From contig NZ_FRAJ01000007.1 of the NCBI RefSeq assembly GCF_900142285.1, positions 1 through 64,000 of the forward strand: a stretch of DNA of 64,000 nt, given 5' to 3'. Source of the stretch: Caminicella sporogenes DSM 14501 (GTDB lineage: Bacteria; Bacillota; Clostridia; Peptostreptococcales; Caminicellaceae). Positions 54,738-64,000 of the stretch are shown here, in pieces; the first letter of the stretch is position 1, and every line of letters starts with the position of its first letter. The notes under the pieces were generated by a model. The model was not told the DNA's origin. It did no database searches and worked only from the letters and a program-made list of their open reading frames with translations. A program made the position numbers and the translations under genes.

Positions 54738-55622
54738 TTATTGATTTACACTTTTTTTCTTTTTTAATAATGACATAAAGTCTATTTCAGCAACTAACAT
54801 TCCCATAAGAATTAGTGCTGCTCCAACAAATCCTTTGAAACTTAACACTTCACCAGCAACAAAATAGGCAAATATAGCTGCAAAAACTGGTTCGCCTGTA
54901 TAAATTAGAGCTGTATGTGTTGGAGTAGTAAATTTTTGAGCAGCATTTTGTACAATAAAAGCTCCAGAAGTACATATTACGCTTAATACTAAAATATTAA
55001 ACCAGACCATACTTATAGGTGGGAGTATAGGTTTTTCTATTGCTAAAGAAGTAAATAAACTTAATATTCCAACAACACCTATTTGTATAATTGCTAGAGC
55101 TATAGAATCTACTTTTACTGTATATTTGCCAACTGTAATTATGTGCATTGCAAATGCAAATGTTGAAATAAATGTATATAAATCTCCAATATTAAGAGAT
55201 ATACTTTCATTTAAAGTAAGTAGTGCAAGACCTATGAGAGCTACTATTGCTCCTAAAATAGCAGATTTTTCAGGTGATTTATTTAAAAAAATTGATGAAA
55301 GACTTGGAACTAATACTACAGAAATTCCAGTAATAAATGCAGATTTAGAAGCAGTAGTATAATTAAGACCTACTGTTTGAAATGCATAGCCACTAAATAA
55401 TATAAAACCAATGAGTATTCCATATTTTAAAGTATCTTTATCAATTTTTTTCATATTTTTATAAAAGATTAATGAAGAAATAGTAAATGCTAATATAAAT
55501 CTTATAGCCAAAAAATTATAAGTTCCTAATGAGTTAAGAGAGTTTTTAGTTAATATAAAAGAAGCACCCCAGCTTATTGTTATAATGAGAAGTGCTAAAT
55601 CAGCTTTTGACTGTTTAGTCAT
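54738..55622 (-). CDS. EamA/DMT-family transporter
   Basis: 294 residues from the ATG at 55622, set by AGGAGG eight bases upstream; the frame extends further but without a site. Ten hydrophobic helices in two EamA repeats (about 8-140 and 150-285), with the family motif SWGASFILTKNSLN near the start and HTALIYTGEPVFAAIFAYFVAGEVLSFKGFVGAALILMGML in the second repeat. Drug/metabolite superfamily exporter; substrate unknown. Its proximity to bio genes is probably coincidental, since a terminator separates them. Confidence 0.92.
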   Translation of the reverse strand: MTKQSKADLALLIITISWGASFILTKNSLNSLGTYNFLAIRFILAFTISSLIFYKNMKKIDKDTLKYGILIGFILFSGYAFQTVGLNYTTASKSAFITGISVVLVPSLSSIFLNKSPEKSAILGAIVALIGLALLTLNESISLNIGDLYTFISTFAFAMHIITVGKYTVKVDSIALAIIQIGVVGILSLFTSLAIEKPILPPISMVWFNILVLSVICTSGAFIVQNAAQKFTTPTHTALIYTGEPVFAAIFAYFVAGEVLSFKGFVGAALILMGMLVAEIDFMSLLKKKKSVNQ

Positions 55623-55722
55623 TTTTTCATTCCTCCTAAGCATAGATTTATTTATAAAATTTAGTTTCAAATAACTATACTATATTTTATCATTAATAGC
55701 AGATATTTTTAATAAAAAATAA

Positions 55723-55747
55723 AGAGACTAGAAAAACTAGCCTCTTA
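55723..55747 (-). terminator. terminator of the rubredoxin gene
   Basis: On the minus strand AGAGGCTAG pairs with CTAGTCTCT around TTTTT, followed by TTTATTTTTTA. Confidence 0.75.
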
Positions 55748-55906
55748 TTCAATAGGTTCAAACATATCTTTTCCAACGCCACAAATTGGACAAACCCAAT
55801 CATCTGGAATATCTTCAAAAGCAGTTCCCGGAGCTATGCCTCCGTCAGGGTCACCTACTGCTGGGTCATATTCATATCCACATGGTATACATCTATATTT
55901 TTTCAT
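55745..55906 (-). CDS. rubredoxin
   Basis: 53-residue iron electron carrier. The two CxxCG knuckles are complete: [18 protein letters not shown] with C6 and C9, and [15 protein letters not shown] with C39 and C42; [11 protein letters not shown] is the usual linker. ATG behind GGGAG. Single gene with its own terminator. In anaerobes it passes electrons to oxygen- or peroxide-reducing proteins. Partner proteins are not encoded nearby. Confidence 0.97.
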   Translation of the reverse strand: MKKYRCIPCGYEYDPAVGDPDGGIAPGTAFEDIPDDWVCPICGVGKDMFEPIE

Positions 55907-56093
55907 TTAAAAAACTCCCTTCTGTTAATGATAAAAATATCTTTTGTTGTGATACATAAAAGATTATACCCATTCATGCATATACTAAACATAAAAAATA
56001 TTTTTTTGGAAAAATTAAAAATATGGTTTTAAAATGATATAATTAATATAAGAAAAATTATATATATAAAAAAGTTATGAAGGGGTGAATAAA

Positions 56094-57209
56094 ATGGATT
56101 TAAGAATACAAAAACTTGCGGAAAATCTTATCAACTATTCATGTGAACTAAAAAAAGGAGAAAGAGTCCTAATAGAAAGTTATGGACAAGCTACAATGCC
56201 TTTAGTTAAAGCTCTTGTAAAGGAAGCGTATAAAGTAGGAGCTGTACCATTTGTAGAATTAAAAGATAATTCCATTTTAAGACAGATATTGCTAGAAGCA
56301 ACTGAACAGCAGATAAAATTTATGGCTGAATATGAACTTTTGCGTATGAAGGGAATGGATGCATACATAGGAATTAGAGGAAATGATAATGTAAGCGAAA
56401 TGGGAGATGTTCCTTCTGATAAAATGGCAATTTATATGGAACATTTTTCAAAACCTGTACATTCTGAAGAGAGAGTGAACAATACTAAATGGGTAGTTTT
56501 AAGATATCCAAATAATTCTATGGCACAGCTTGCAAATATGAGTTTAGAAGCCTTTGAAGATTTTTATTTTAACGTTTGCAATCTCGACTATAAAAAGATG
56601 TCAAAAGCTATGGATAATTTAGTTAAACTCATGGAAAAGACAGATAAAGTACATATAAAAGGTAAAGGTACAGATTTAACTTTTTCTATTAAGGGAATAC
56701 CGGTAATTAAATGTGATGGCAAATTAAATATACCAGATGGAGAAGTATTTACTGCTCCTGTAAGAGATTCTGTGAATGGATATTTAACTTACAATTGTCC
56801 GGCAGTTTATCAAGGCGTTACATATGAAAATATAAGACTTGAATTTGAAAATGGAAAAATAGTTAAGGCTACATCAAATGATACAGAGAGAATAAATAAA
56901 GTATTTGATACTGATGAAGGAGCAAGATATATAGGAGAATTTGCTATAGGTGTAAATCCGTATATAACTACTCCTATGAAAGATACTTTATTTGATGAAA
57001 AAATAATGGGAAGTTTTCATTTTACTCCCGGAAAATCTTATGATGATGCTCCAAATGGAAATAAATCTGCTATACATTGGGATTTAGTTTGTATTCAAAC
57101 TCCTGAGTATGGTGGAGGAGAAATATATTTTGATGATGTTTTAATTAGAAAAGATGGAAGATTTGTTTTGCCAGAGCTTGAAGCATTAAATCCTGAAAAT
57201 TTAAAATAG
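56094..57209 (+). CDS. M29-family metal-dependent aminopeptidase
   Basis: Removes N-terminal amino acids from peptides; thermophile homologues include AmpS and aminopeptidase T. 371 residues from the ATG at 56094, eight bases after AAGGGG; an in-frame GTG at 56085 abuts the site. Metal-ligand regions include PDGEVFTAPVRDSVNG, ARYIGEFAIGVNPYI, GSFHFTPGKSYDDA and SAIHWDLVC. Terminator follows. Fits peptide use together with the peptide ABC transporter. Confidence 0.94.
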   Translation: MDLRIQKLAENLINYSCELKKGERVLIESYGQATMPLVKALVKEAYKVGAVPFVELKDNSILRQILLEATEQQIKFMAEYELLRMKGMDAYIGIRGNDNVSEMGDVPSDKMAIYMEHFSKPVHSEERVNNTKWVVLRYPNNSMAQLANMSLEAFEDFYFNVCNLDYKKMSKAMDNLVKLMEKTDKVHIKGKGTDLTFSIKGIPVIKCDGKLNIPDGEVFTAPVRDSVNGYLTYNCPAVYQGVTYENIRLEFENGKIVKATSNDTERINKVFDTDEGARYIGEFAIGVNPYITTPMKDTLFDEKIMGSFHFTPGKSYDDAPNGNKSAIHWDLVCIQTPEYGGGEIYFDDVLIRKDGRFVLPELEALNPENLK

Positions 57210-57221
57210 GAAAGAAGTATG

Positions 57222-57266
57222 AGCCAAAAAGCCTTTTTATAAACAGGTTTTTTGGCTTTTTACTTT
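57222..57266 (+). terminator. terminator after the aminopeptidase
   Basis: AGCCAAAAAGCCT pairs with AGGTTTTTTGGCT, followed by TTTTAC. Confidence 0.8.
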
Positions 57267-57349
57267 TTATTTGACTATAGAAAAATAATGTTTTAGAATT
57301 TAATAGTATTTATAATTAAATTAAATATTAGTGCTATTTGGAGGAAAAA

Positions 57350-57901
57350 ATGAAAGAATTATTTAAGTTATTTGGTATTTTTTTTAAAATAGGAGCTTTT
57401 ACTTTTGGTGGCGGTTATGCTATGATACCGCTTATAGAAGAAGAAATAGTTAATAAAAATAAGTGGATTGATGAAGATGAATTTTTAGATATTATAGCAG
57501 TTGCTCAATCTATACCCGGGGCACTAGCAGTCAATACATCTACTTATATTGGTTATAAAATTTTTGGTCTTAAGGGAGCAATTATATCCTGTTTAGGAGT
57601 TGTACTTCCATCTTTTATAATAATTTTAACTATTGCAAAATTTTTAATACTCTTTTTAAACAAAGGATGTGTGGAAAAATTTTTTGCAGGAGTAAGACCA
57701 GCAGTAGTTTCATTAATACTTGTAGCAGTATTTAAACTTAAAAAGGGAATAAAAAAAAGTTTGTTTAGTTTTGTGATAATAATTACAACTATTATACTTA
57801 TTTTAATATTCAAAGTTCATCCTATATTGATTATAATAATTTCAGGTCTTTTAGGTTATTATTTTTATAAAGGAGTAAATGTAGATGAGTCAAATTCTTA
57901 A
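57350..57901 (+). CDS. chromate transporter family protein, short chain, first partner
   Basis: 183 residues from the ATG at 57350 behind GGAGG. One CHR domain with the signature FFKIGAFTFGGGYAMIPLIEEEIV and VAQSIPGALAVNTSTYIGYK. Short-chain CHR proteins work as heteromeric pairs; the partner gene overlaps by 17 bases. Pairs of this type can export chromate, but the natural role in anaerobes is unknown. Confidence 0.92.
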   Translation: MKELFKLFGIFFKIGAFTFGGGYAMIPLIEEEIVNKNKWIDEDEFLDIIAVAQSIPGALAVNTSTYIGYKIFGLKGAIISCLGVVLPSFIIILTIAKFLILFLNKGCVEKFFAGVRPAVVSLILVAVFKLKKGIKKSLFSFVIIITTIILILIFKVHPILIIIISGLLGYYFYKGVNVDESNS

Positions 57902-58406
57902 AATTTTTATGACATTTTTGAAGATAGGGGCATTTAGTTTTGGTGGAGGATATGCGATGATTCCTTTTATAGAGAAAGAAATAGTGGAAAAAAATAGTTG
58001 GCTTTCTCTTAAAGAATTTATTGATATTATTGCAATATCTCAAATGACCCCCGGACCAATAGCAATAAATTCATCTACTTTTGTAGGATTTAAGATTTCA
58101 AAATTTTGGGGGGCAGTAGCAGGAACTATAGGGGTAATATTGGTTTCATTTATATTGATGACTATACTTGCTAGTTATTTAAAAAATTTTAGTAATTCTA
58201 AAGCAGTTAAAAGTATTTTTATGGGAATTAGACCAGCTGTACTTGGATTGATATTTAGTGCGGCAGTATCTGTTGGAAAGACGGCTATAGTAGATTTTAA
58301 AAGTTTAATTATTGCTTTTATAGTTTTATTTTCAATATTAAAGCTTAAGTTGCATCCTATTTTATGTATTGCAATATCGGGAATAATAGGATTGATTGTA
58401 TTTTAA
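57885..58406 (+). CDS. chromate transporter family protein, short chain, second partner
   Basis: 173 residues, start behind AAGGAG inside the previous gene. Signature FLKIGAFSFGGGYAMIPFIEKEIV and ISQMTPGPIAINSSTFVGFK. Residue-level similarity to its neighbour indicates an ancient tandem duplication, with the pair likely forming an antiparallel dimer. Confidence 0.92.
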   Translation: MSQILKIFMTFLKIGAFSFGGGYAMIPFIEKEIVEKNSWLSLKEFIDIIAISQMTPGPIAINSSTFVGFKISKFWGAVAGTIGVILVSFILMTILASYLKNFSNSKAVKSIFMGIRPAVLGLIFSAAVSVGKTAIVDFKSLIIAFIVLFSILKLKLHPILCIAISGIIGLIVF

Positions 58407-58535
58407 AGGGTTTATAACTAGCAATTACCGTAGAGATTAAAAGTTGTTTTATTATATAATGAAAAGTAGGTTTCTTTTAAAAGTAGTTGATAGTTTAGTT
58501 ATTGAGGAAGTTTAAAAAAAAAGGGGGATTTGGGT

Positions 58536-60206
58536 ATGAAAAGACAAGCACTATTAACTTTTATTGTGCTGATTTTTATTATATCAGGGGGAATTATATG
58601 TTATTTTCAAAAGCAAAAAGAAGTACAAAATAGAGTAGAGAAAGTAGCTAAGTTAGTATTTGAAAATATAGTTGTTAAAGATTATGGAAAGGCAATAGTA
58701 GAGGAAAATGAAATTTATATTCCTGTAGAGCTTATAAGAAATTATATAGATTCAGATTTAGAATTGAGTGATGATAAGAAAAGGGTCTATATAAATATAT
58801 CAGATAAAAATTTAGAACTTGAAGATAAGAGTTTAACTAAATTTGTTGTGGAAAATGGAGTAAAAATAAATCTATTAACAAAAATAGAGGATAATATAGT
58901 CTATATTCCGGGAAAATTAACTAGCAAGATTTTTAATATTGATATAAATTATATTGAAACAACAAAAGTAGTTACAGTTGATAGGTTTACAGAAGAAATT
59001 AAATTTGGAAAGATAAAGGAAGATACTGTATTAAAGTTAAAAAATAATAAATTTAGTTTTACGATAGATAAGCTGTTTAAAAATGAAAAAGTAAGAGTTT
59101 TTAAAGAATATAAAGATTGGTATGAAGTTAGAAATAAAGTTGGACATTTGGGTTTTGTTCAAAGAAAATATATTGATGAGTTTACTAAAAAAATCAGTTT
59201 TAATAATAAATTAAATACTAAGAGAGAAGATTTTGATAAAAGTAAAAAGATAAATATTACTTGGGAGTATGTCTATGAAAGAACGCCTGATATAAAAAAT
59301 GAGGATAAAATAGACGGTCTTGATGTAGTATCTCCTACTTGGTTTAAAATATCTAAAAATGGAGTAGTTATAAATAATGCAGATATAAATTATGTAAAAG
59401 AAGCTCATAAAAAAGGATATAAAATATGGGGTGTTGTCAATAATGGATTTGACCCTAACATAACAACTAATATATTGAATAATGAAAAGCTGAAAAATAA
59501 AGTCATAGCACAGATAGCTTTTTATGCTTCTTTATATGATTTAAACGGTATAAATATAGATTTTGAAAATATCTATTATGAAGATAAAAGTGCATTTGTG
59601 AAGTTTGTTGAAGATTTGACTAGAATATTAAAAAAACAAAATTTAATTGTATCTATAGATATTACAGTTCCGGGTGGCAGTAAGAGATGGTCTAAAGTTT
59701 ATGACAGAGAAAAATTGGCTAAAATAGTAGATTATATTGCATTAATGGCATATGATGAACATTGGGCAACTAGTCCTAAAAGTGGTTCAGTAGCTTCAAT
59801 AGGATGGGTTGAAAGAGGTATAGTTAAAACTCTTGAAAGTGTACCTAAAGAAAAACTTTTATTAGGGGTACCATTTTATACTAGGATATGGAAGGAAACT
59901 GTAGATGAAAATGGCAAGATAAAAGTAACTTCTAAAGCTATACCTATAAAAAATGTAAAAAAAATAATAGAAGAAAATGATGCTGTAGTTGTCTGGGATA
60001 GTAAAGCAGGACAATATTTTGCTACTTATAAAAAGGATAGTGCAGTATATAAAATTTGGATTGAAGATGCTGAATCTATTAAATTAAAACTTAAATTGGC
60101 TCATAAATACGGGCTAAAGGGTATAGCATCATGGAGAAAAGGATATGAATATGAAGAAATTTGGGAAGTTATAAAAATGATAAAAGATGATAAAAAGCTT
60201 CTTTAA
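58536..60206 (+). CDS. glycoside hydrolase family 18 protein with copper-amine-oxidase-like and SH3 domains (spore-wall type)
   Basis: 556 residues from the ATG at 58536 behind GGGGG. A membrane anchor (about 6-25) is followed by a copper amine oxidase N-terminal-like region (about 50-150), an SH3b domain (about 170-215: EYKDWYEVRNKVGHLGFVQRKYI) and a GH18 domain (about 235-550). The catalytic region is LNGINIDFENI, where the final Glu would be the acid. LLGVPFYTRIW is shared with YaaH/YdhD-like spore germination hydrolases. Predicted to act on peptidoglycan or cortex outside the membrane. Terminator follows. Confidence 0.9.
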   Translation: MKRQALLTFIVLIFIISGGIICYFQKQKEVQNRVEKVAKLVFENIVVKDYGKAIVEENEIYIPVELIRNYIDSDLELSDDKKRVYINISDKNLELEDKSLTKFVVENGVKINLLTKIEDNIVYIPGKLTSKIFNIDINYIETTKVVTVDRFTEEIKFGKIKEDTVLKLKNNKFSFTIDKLFKNEKVRVFKEYKDWYEVRNKVGHLGFVQRKYIDEFTKKISFNNKLNTKREDFDKSKKINITWEYVYERTPDIKNEDKIDGLDVVSPTWFKISKNGVVINNADINYVKEAHKKGYKIWGVVNNGFDPNITTNILNNEKLKNKVIAQIAFYASLYDLNGINIDFENIYYEDKSAFVKFVEDLTRILKKQNLIVSIDITVPGGSKRWSKVYDREKLAKIVDYIALMAYDEHWATSPKSGSVASIGWVERGIVKTLESVPKEKLLLGVPFYTRIWKETVDENGKIKVTSKAIPIKNVKKIIEENDAVVVWDSKAGQYFATYKKDSAVYKIWIEDAESIKLKLKLAHKYGLKGIASWRKGYEYEEIWEVIKMIKDDKKLL

Positions 60207-60250
60207 AATAAATGCATAGGCATATATGCCTATGCATTTATTTTAAAGAA
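60205..60250 (+). terminator. terminator after the GH18 gene
   Basis: Perfect 40-base palindrome (20-bp arms, centre CATATATG), overlapping the stop codon, ending in ATTTATTTT. Confidence 0.8.
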
Positions 60251-60297
60251 ATTATGATTATTCATCAAAAGAAAATAGAAAAAGTTTTTAATTAATG

Positions 60298-60326
60298 TTG
60301 ACATGGTTTATAATATTTCATATACT
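60298..60326 (+). promoter_or_regulatory. promoter of the nitronate monooxygenase gene
   Basis: TTGACA, 17 bases, TATACT; 36 bases before the start codon. Confidence 0.65.
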
Positions 60327-60362
60327 TTGAATATTAATAACATTTAAAGGAGAGAATTTTTT

Positions 60363-61439
60363 ATGAATTTACCATCTTTAAAAATAGGTGATTTAATTGC
60401 TAAAGTTCCAATTATACAAGGAGGTATGGGTATAGGTGTTTCTCTTTCAAAATTAGCTTCAGCTGTAGCAAATGAAGGGGGAATAGGGGTTATTTCAGGA
60501 GTTCAAATAGGTTTTAGAGAAAAAGATTTTAAGATAAATAATGATATTGCAAATATAAGAGGTCTTATTAAAGAAATCAGAAAAGCAAGAGAATTAAGTC
60601 CTAATGGGATTTTAGGAGTAAATATACTGTCAGCTGTTAATAATTACAAAGATATGGTTAAGACAGCAGTAAAAGAAAAAATTGATTTGATAATTTCAGG
60701 AGCAGGACTTCCAAAACAGTTGCCTGAGTTAGTTAAAGGTTCTAATACAAAAATTGCTCCAATAGTTTCGTCATCTAAAGCAATATCTGTTATAGCAAAA
60801 ATATGGGATAAAAGATATAAGTATATTCCAGACGCAGTAATAGTAGAAGGTCCTTATGCTGGAGGACATTTAGGTTTTTCTGTTCAGCAGTTAAAATCTT
60901 TAAAATTACCGAAATTAAGTGATATAGTAAAAGAAGTAATAGAGACATTAAAACCTTTTGAGGAAAAATATAAAAAGAAAGTACCTGTTATTGCGGCAGG
61001 AGGAATTTATACAGGTCGTGATATTGCTAAATTTTTAAAAATTGGTGCAGCTGGAGTTCAGATGGCTACAAGATTTGTTGCTACAGAGGAATGTGATGCA
61101 CATATTAATTTTAAAAATGCATATATATCTGCTAAAGAGGAGGATATTCAAATTGTAGTAAGTCCTTTAGGTATGCCCGGACGAGCAATTCGTAATGAAT
61201 TTATAAAATCTGTTGAGAAGGGAAAGCAGCCAATAAATAAGTGTTATAGATGTTTAAAACATTGTAGCCCTGCGTCTGCTCCATACTGCATATCAGATGC
61301 ATTAATAAATTCTGTTCAAGGCGATATTGAAAGAGGGTTAGTTTTTGTAGGAACTACTGCTTATAGATTGAAAGAAATTACTACTGTAAAAAAATTAATA
61401 AATGAATTAGTCAGTGAAGCAGAAGAAAGTTTAGGTTAA
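60363..61439 (+). CDS. nitronate monooxygenase / FMN-dependent 2-nitropropane dioxygenase family
   Basis: 358-residue FMN TIM-barrel enzyme behind AAAGGAGAG. Motifs: PIIQGGMGIGVSLSKLASAVANEGGIGVISG, VEGPYAGGHLGFS and the phosphate-binding GGIYTGRDIAKFLKIGAAGVQMATRFVATEECDA. It could oxidise nitronates or act as a FabK-like enoyl-ACP reductase; no fatty acid synthesis genes are nearby, so the general label is kept. The C-terminal cysteine set CYRCLKHCSPASAPYC is a feature of a clostridial subgroup and may bind metal. Confidence 0.9.
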   Translation: MNLPSLKIGDLIAKVPIIQGGMGIGVSLSKLASAVANEGGIGVISGVQIGFREKDFKINNDIANIRGLIKEIRKARELSPNGILGVNILSAVNNYKDMVKTAVKEKIDLIISGAGLPKQLPELVKGSNTKIAPIVSSSKAISVIAKIWDKRYKYIPDAVIVEGPYAGGHLGFSVQQLKSLKLPKLSDIVKEVIETLKPFEEKYKKKVPVIAAGGIYTGRDIAKFLKIGAAGVQMATRFVATEECDAHINFKNAYISAKEEDIQIVVSPLGMPGRAIRNEFIKSVEKGKQPINKCYRCLKHCSPASAPYCISDALINSVQGDIERGLVFVGTTAYRLKEITTVKKLINELVSEAEESLG

Positions 61440-61587
61440 ATAAAAATTGCAATTAAGTTATATGTAAATCGTTAAAAATATTATTTTCTTTTTATAAAAA
61501 AATTAGTACTAATTATTAGTTTGATGTTTTAAGTTATAAATTTTTGAATTGAATTTTTTTAAATTTTAAATTTAAGTAAGCAATGAA

Positions 61588-61613
61588 AAAGCGTGGATTT
61601 ATCCACGCTTTGA
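61588..61613. terminator. bidirectional terminator
   Basis: AAAGCGTGGA-TTTA-TCCACGCTTT hairpin between convergent genes. Confidence 0.75.
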
Positions 61614-61626
61614 CAAAAAAGTTTAA

Positions 61627-63435
61627 TTAAATTTTATATTTTTTAAGTTCATTTTTTAAGTTATTTGTTAATTCTTCTAACATATTAACATAATCCATAA
61701 GTTCTGTAATTTTATCTGAATATTCCATAACACTTGCACTCATTTCTTCTGCTGAAGCAGAATTTTGCTGTGCGATAGCTGCTAGGGAATGTATATTTTC
61801 AAAAACTTTGGATATTTTTTTAGTTTCAGTACTTAATTTGTCAACTAATTCAACAATACCATTTGATACATCAGTAATTTCGTTAGTTGCAGTTTGGTTA
61901 TCTGTGGCGACATTTTGCAGTGTTTTACTACTTTCTTCTAATTGAAGGAATTGGTTGGTTACTTGTTTAATCATATCATTGACTTCCATTGTGAAAGTAT
62001 TAAGATTATCGTTTATTATTTTAACTGCATTTTTTGAATCCTCAGCTAATTTTCTTATTTCATCTGCTACAACTGTAAAGCCTCTGCCCATTTCTCCAGC
62101 TCTAGCTGCTTCGATAGCTGCATTAAGTGCCAAAAGATTTGTTTGTTCTGATATTTGTTCAACAGTTATTACGATATTAATTATATCTTGGACTTTATTT
62201 GCTAGTTCTTCTCCTTTTGAATTTACTTTTGCAAAGTTATCTTTTACTTCTAAGAGCATATTTGAAACAGCTTGAAGTTCTTGAAATGATTTTTCAATAT
62301 TTGATACAGCATTTTCAAGTTGTTTTTTTCTAATATTTTCTTCTTCTGCAAGGTTATTTAAAATTTCAATATTTTCATTTAGAATGTAAACAGATTTTTC
62401 TGTTTCTTCAGCTTGATGAACAGCTCCATTAGCTACTTCTTGAACAGCACTAGAAATTCCTTCAGAAACTTCTTTCATGCTACTGGCTATATTTGAAAAT
62501 GTTATAGTGAAATTGTGAACATCATCCATACCACCTTTAAGGTATATAAAATCTTTCTTTATATTATTTTTTATTTTATTTATTTCATTAATATGTTTTT
62601 CAAATTCATCTCCAGATTTTATTTTTGTATCTCCAACAAAATTTAGATTTTCAAGTTTAGAAAGTTCATCTTGAACAACTTTTAAAGGTGATATAGCTGT
62701 TTTGGCAATTAAATATGTAACTATAAATACAGCGGCTGTAAATAAGCTGCTTTTTATTATATTTTGATTGCTTAAAAAGAAAAAAATGAATGATATTATT
62801 GTAGTTGGCAGTGCTATTTTTAAAGATATATCTTTAATAAAACCAAAAGATAAAAATTTAGAAAGTGTGTAGTTTTTAATAACTGATGGGTCTTTTTCAA
62901 GTTTTATTTTTACTTTCATAAAATGTCTTCCATCGTTATATTTCCCACTGTCAAGTATATTGTATTCCATTTTTTCATTAAAAAATTTGGCACTACCTTC
63001 TAAAAGACCTAAAAAATAGTCAAACATGCCTCTTTTAGATTCATATAAAATTTCTATTTCTTTAGGGGCAGTTTCTGTAGCTATTAATCTAGGTGGTTTT
63101 GCTCCTTTTATCATCTTTGTAAGTTGAGTATGTACGTCATCCATCATCATGAGAAAACCTTTTAGGCTAAATCTTTCGAAATAAGAAGGAAACCATTTGC
63201 TAAATGTTTCTATATTTTTTCTTCCTATTTCTCTCCAGACTTCTCCGGGTGTTTTGTTTGTAAGATTAGCAACTTCTTCTACTATAACCATAGGTTCATT
63301 ATCGTGAATGTCTTCAAGTGGCGTAATGACCCTATTTTTTTGCCATCCTACTTTTGAAATGGCTTTGTCGACAATTTCTTTACCATATAAATTTTCTAAA
63401 GTATTTATCCAAGTTGAAACTACAGTACCTTTCAA
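61627..63435 (-). CDS. methyl-accepting chemotaxis protein with N-terminal H-NOX heme gas-sensing domain
   Basis: 602 residues. The start is taken as the TTG at 63435, eight bases after AGGAGG, giving MKGTVVSTW, the usual H-NOX N-terminus; a TTG at 63441 is too close to the site. H-NOX domain about 1-185 with proximal heme ligand H102 ([11 protein letters not shown]) and the propionate-binding YESKR (Y131, S133, R135). The distal residues W9, N74 and Y140 match the O2-binding network known from Thermoanaerobacter H-NOX. Two membrane helices (about 218-260) follow, then the MCP signalling domain with the hairpin tip [36 protein letters not shown]. It should sense O2 (or NO) in the cytoplasm and steer the flagellar motor through CheA. 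Confidence 0.95.
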   Translation of the reverse strand: MKGTVVSTWINTLENLYGKEIVDKAISKVGWQKNRVITPLEDIHDNEPMVIVEEVANLTNKTPGEVWREIGRKNIETFSKWFPSYFERFSLKGFLMMMDDVHTQLTKMIKGAKPPRLIATETAPKEIEILYESKRGMFDYFLGLLEGSAKFFNEKMEYNILDSGKYNDGRHFMKVKIKLEKDPSVIKNYTLSKFLSFGFIKDISLKIALPTTIISFIFFFLSNQNIIKSSLFTAAVFIVTYLIAKTAISPLKVVQDELSKLENLNFVGDTKIKSGDEFEKHINEINKIKNNIKKDFIYLKGGMDDVHNFTITFSNIASSMKEVSEGISSAVQEVANGAVHQAEETEKSVYILNENIEILNNLAEEENIRKKQLENAVSNIEKSFQELQAVSNMLLEVKDNFAKVNSKGEELANKVQDIINIVITVEQISEQTNLLALNAAIEAARAGEMGRGFTVVADEIRKLAEDSKNAVKIINDNLNTFTMEVNDMIKQVTNQFLQLEESSKTLQNVATDNQTATNEITDVSNGIVELVDKLSTETKKISKVFENIHSLAAIAQQNSASAEEMSASVMEYSDKITELMDYVNMLEELTNNLKNELKKYKI

Positions 63436-63441
63436 ATCCAA

Positions 63442-63777
63442 TACCTCCTTTAGCTAAAAACATATCTCTATATCATTATAATATGAATATTTGAATTTGT
63501 ATTTAATATGTGAAAATTTTTTTCTACAAGCTATATATATCCAAATTGAGACTATGATAAACAGAAGTAAAAAAATAAAAAAAGTGCTGTTTAAATAAAA
63601 TAGTATAGTATATAATTATAAGTAATATTGACTTTAAAACTTATATTTAAGAAAAAGAGTTTTTTTAAAGAAAGTTAAACTTTGGAGTTGGAGATTTAGT
63701 TTATTTGACGCTTTAGAGACGAATAGATATTATAATTTAATTATAAATTTCAGAATAATTAATATGGAGGGAATATT
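63442..63777. other. intergenic region between divergent chemoreceptor and fhs genes
   Basis: 336 AT-rich bases. The chemoreceptor ribosome site AGGAGG (minus strand) lies at the left end and the fhs site GGAGGG at the right. TTGACG near 63697 and TATAAT near 63733 are too far apart for a standard promoter. No repeat, ORF or operator was recognised. Confidence 0.5.
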
Positions 63778-64000
63778 ATGAAAACAGATGTCCAAATAGC
63801 CCAAGAGGCCAAAATGCTTCCTATAGTAGAAATAGCAAAAAAGTTGGATTTAACTGAAGATGAATTAGAGCTTTATGGAAAATATAAAGCAAAAATTTCA
63901 TTAGACGTATATAAGAGACTTGAAGACAAAGAAGACGGAAAACTAGTGTTAGTTACGGCAATCAATCCTACATCTGCTGGAGAAGGTAAAACTACTACGA
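63778..64000 (+). CDS. fhs: formate-tetrahydrofolate ligase, 5' part
   Basis: Joins formate to tetrahydrofolate using ATP, an entry step of one-carbon metabolism and of the Wood-Ljungdahl methyl branch. The first 74 residues are visible before the window ends. [20 protein letters not shown], then [17 protein letters not shown] and [16 protein letters not shown] with the ATP-binding loop, match this highly conserved enzyme. Start behind GGAGGG. Confidence 0.95.
   Translation, partial: MKTDVQIAQEAKMLPIVEIAKKLDLTEDELELYGKYKAKISLDVYKRLEDKEDGKLVLVTAINPTSAGEGKTTT

Noticed and set aside
63697-63738. Promoter of fhs from TTGACG and TATAAT
   Set aside because: The spacer is about 20 bases, too long for a standard sigma-A promoter.

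Overview
The window is a very AT-rich, gene-dense stretch from an anaerobic, spore-forming low-GC Firmicute of the class Clostridia. The evidence is the GerMN and spore-coat-like genes, a two-subunit (Fe-S type) fumarase, rubredoxin, formate-tetrahydrofolate ligase, strong GGAGG ribosome binding sites and common GTG/TTG starts. The H-NOX domain of the chemoreceptor near the right end closely resembles what I recall of the Thermoanaerobacter H-NOX, so a thermophilic or moderately thermophilic clostridium is plausible. That is inference; there is no rRNA or other species marker here.

Layout. 1-305: right end of an IS3-family element. 500-8000: cell-wall amidase, UPF0316 protein, GerMN protein, a DUF401 membrane protein flanked by degenerate repeats, then rph-rdgB-phosphodiesterase (the gerM-rph-ysnA-ysnB order of Bacillus, interrupted here). 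8780-9240: Pro-Gly-His-Leu tRNA operon behind a near-perfect promoter. 9540-15200: a structured leader and a complete peptide ABC transporter. 15370-16200: tRNA-Arg and a ferritin-like spore coat protein. 16400-19220: a structured, possibly switching leader RNA ahead of fumarase alpha/beta and malic enzyme. 19400-31000: two sigma-54 circuits. One is a histidine kinase fused to a solute-binding domain plus an NtrC-type regulator, next to a TAXI-TRAP transporter with a GG-N10-GC promoter. The other is an NtrC-like activator with an unusual C-terminus, next to an NhaC-type transporter and isoaspartyl dipeptidase, again with a GG-N10-GC promoter.

31400-34400: a divergent selenium/sulfur trafficking cluster (YedE-type transporter, TusA-like protein, DUF3343 protein, cysteine desulfurase). 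34480-43900: a lipoprotein, an arginase-fold-like orphan, pyruvate carboxylase, a UvrD/PcrA-like helicase, an HD-GYP protein and small unknowns. 43900-52400: a Cys-rich small protein, alarmone hydrolase, RecX, then the conserved tig-clpP-clpX-lon-engB block. 52390-54660: bioD-bioA behind a BirA-type operator. 54700-63400: DMT transporter, rubredoxin (too short for usual cutoffs), M29 aminopeptidase, a paired short-chain chromate transporter, a GH18/SH3 spore-type hydrolase, nitronate monooxygenase and an H-NOX chemoreceptor. 63778-end: the 5' part of fhs.

The genes fit a peptide- and amino-acid-fermenting anaerobe. Peptides enter by ABC transport and are cut by aminopeptidase and isoaspartyl dipeptidase. 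C4/C3 acids are interconverted by fumarase, malic enzyme and biotin-dependent pyruvate carboxylase, with biotin genes under their own repressor site. Nitrogen or carbon substrates are sensed through sigma-54 activators, and oxygen or NO is sensed by the chemoreceptor. The candidates most worth testing as undescribed are the fumarase-operon leader RNA, the peptide-transporter leader, the heptamer-like repeat family around the DUF401 gene, and the 49-bp hairpin repeat found twice.
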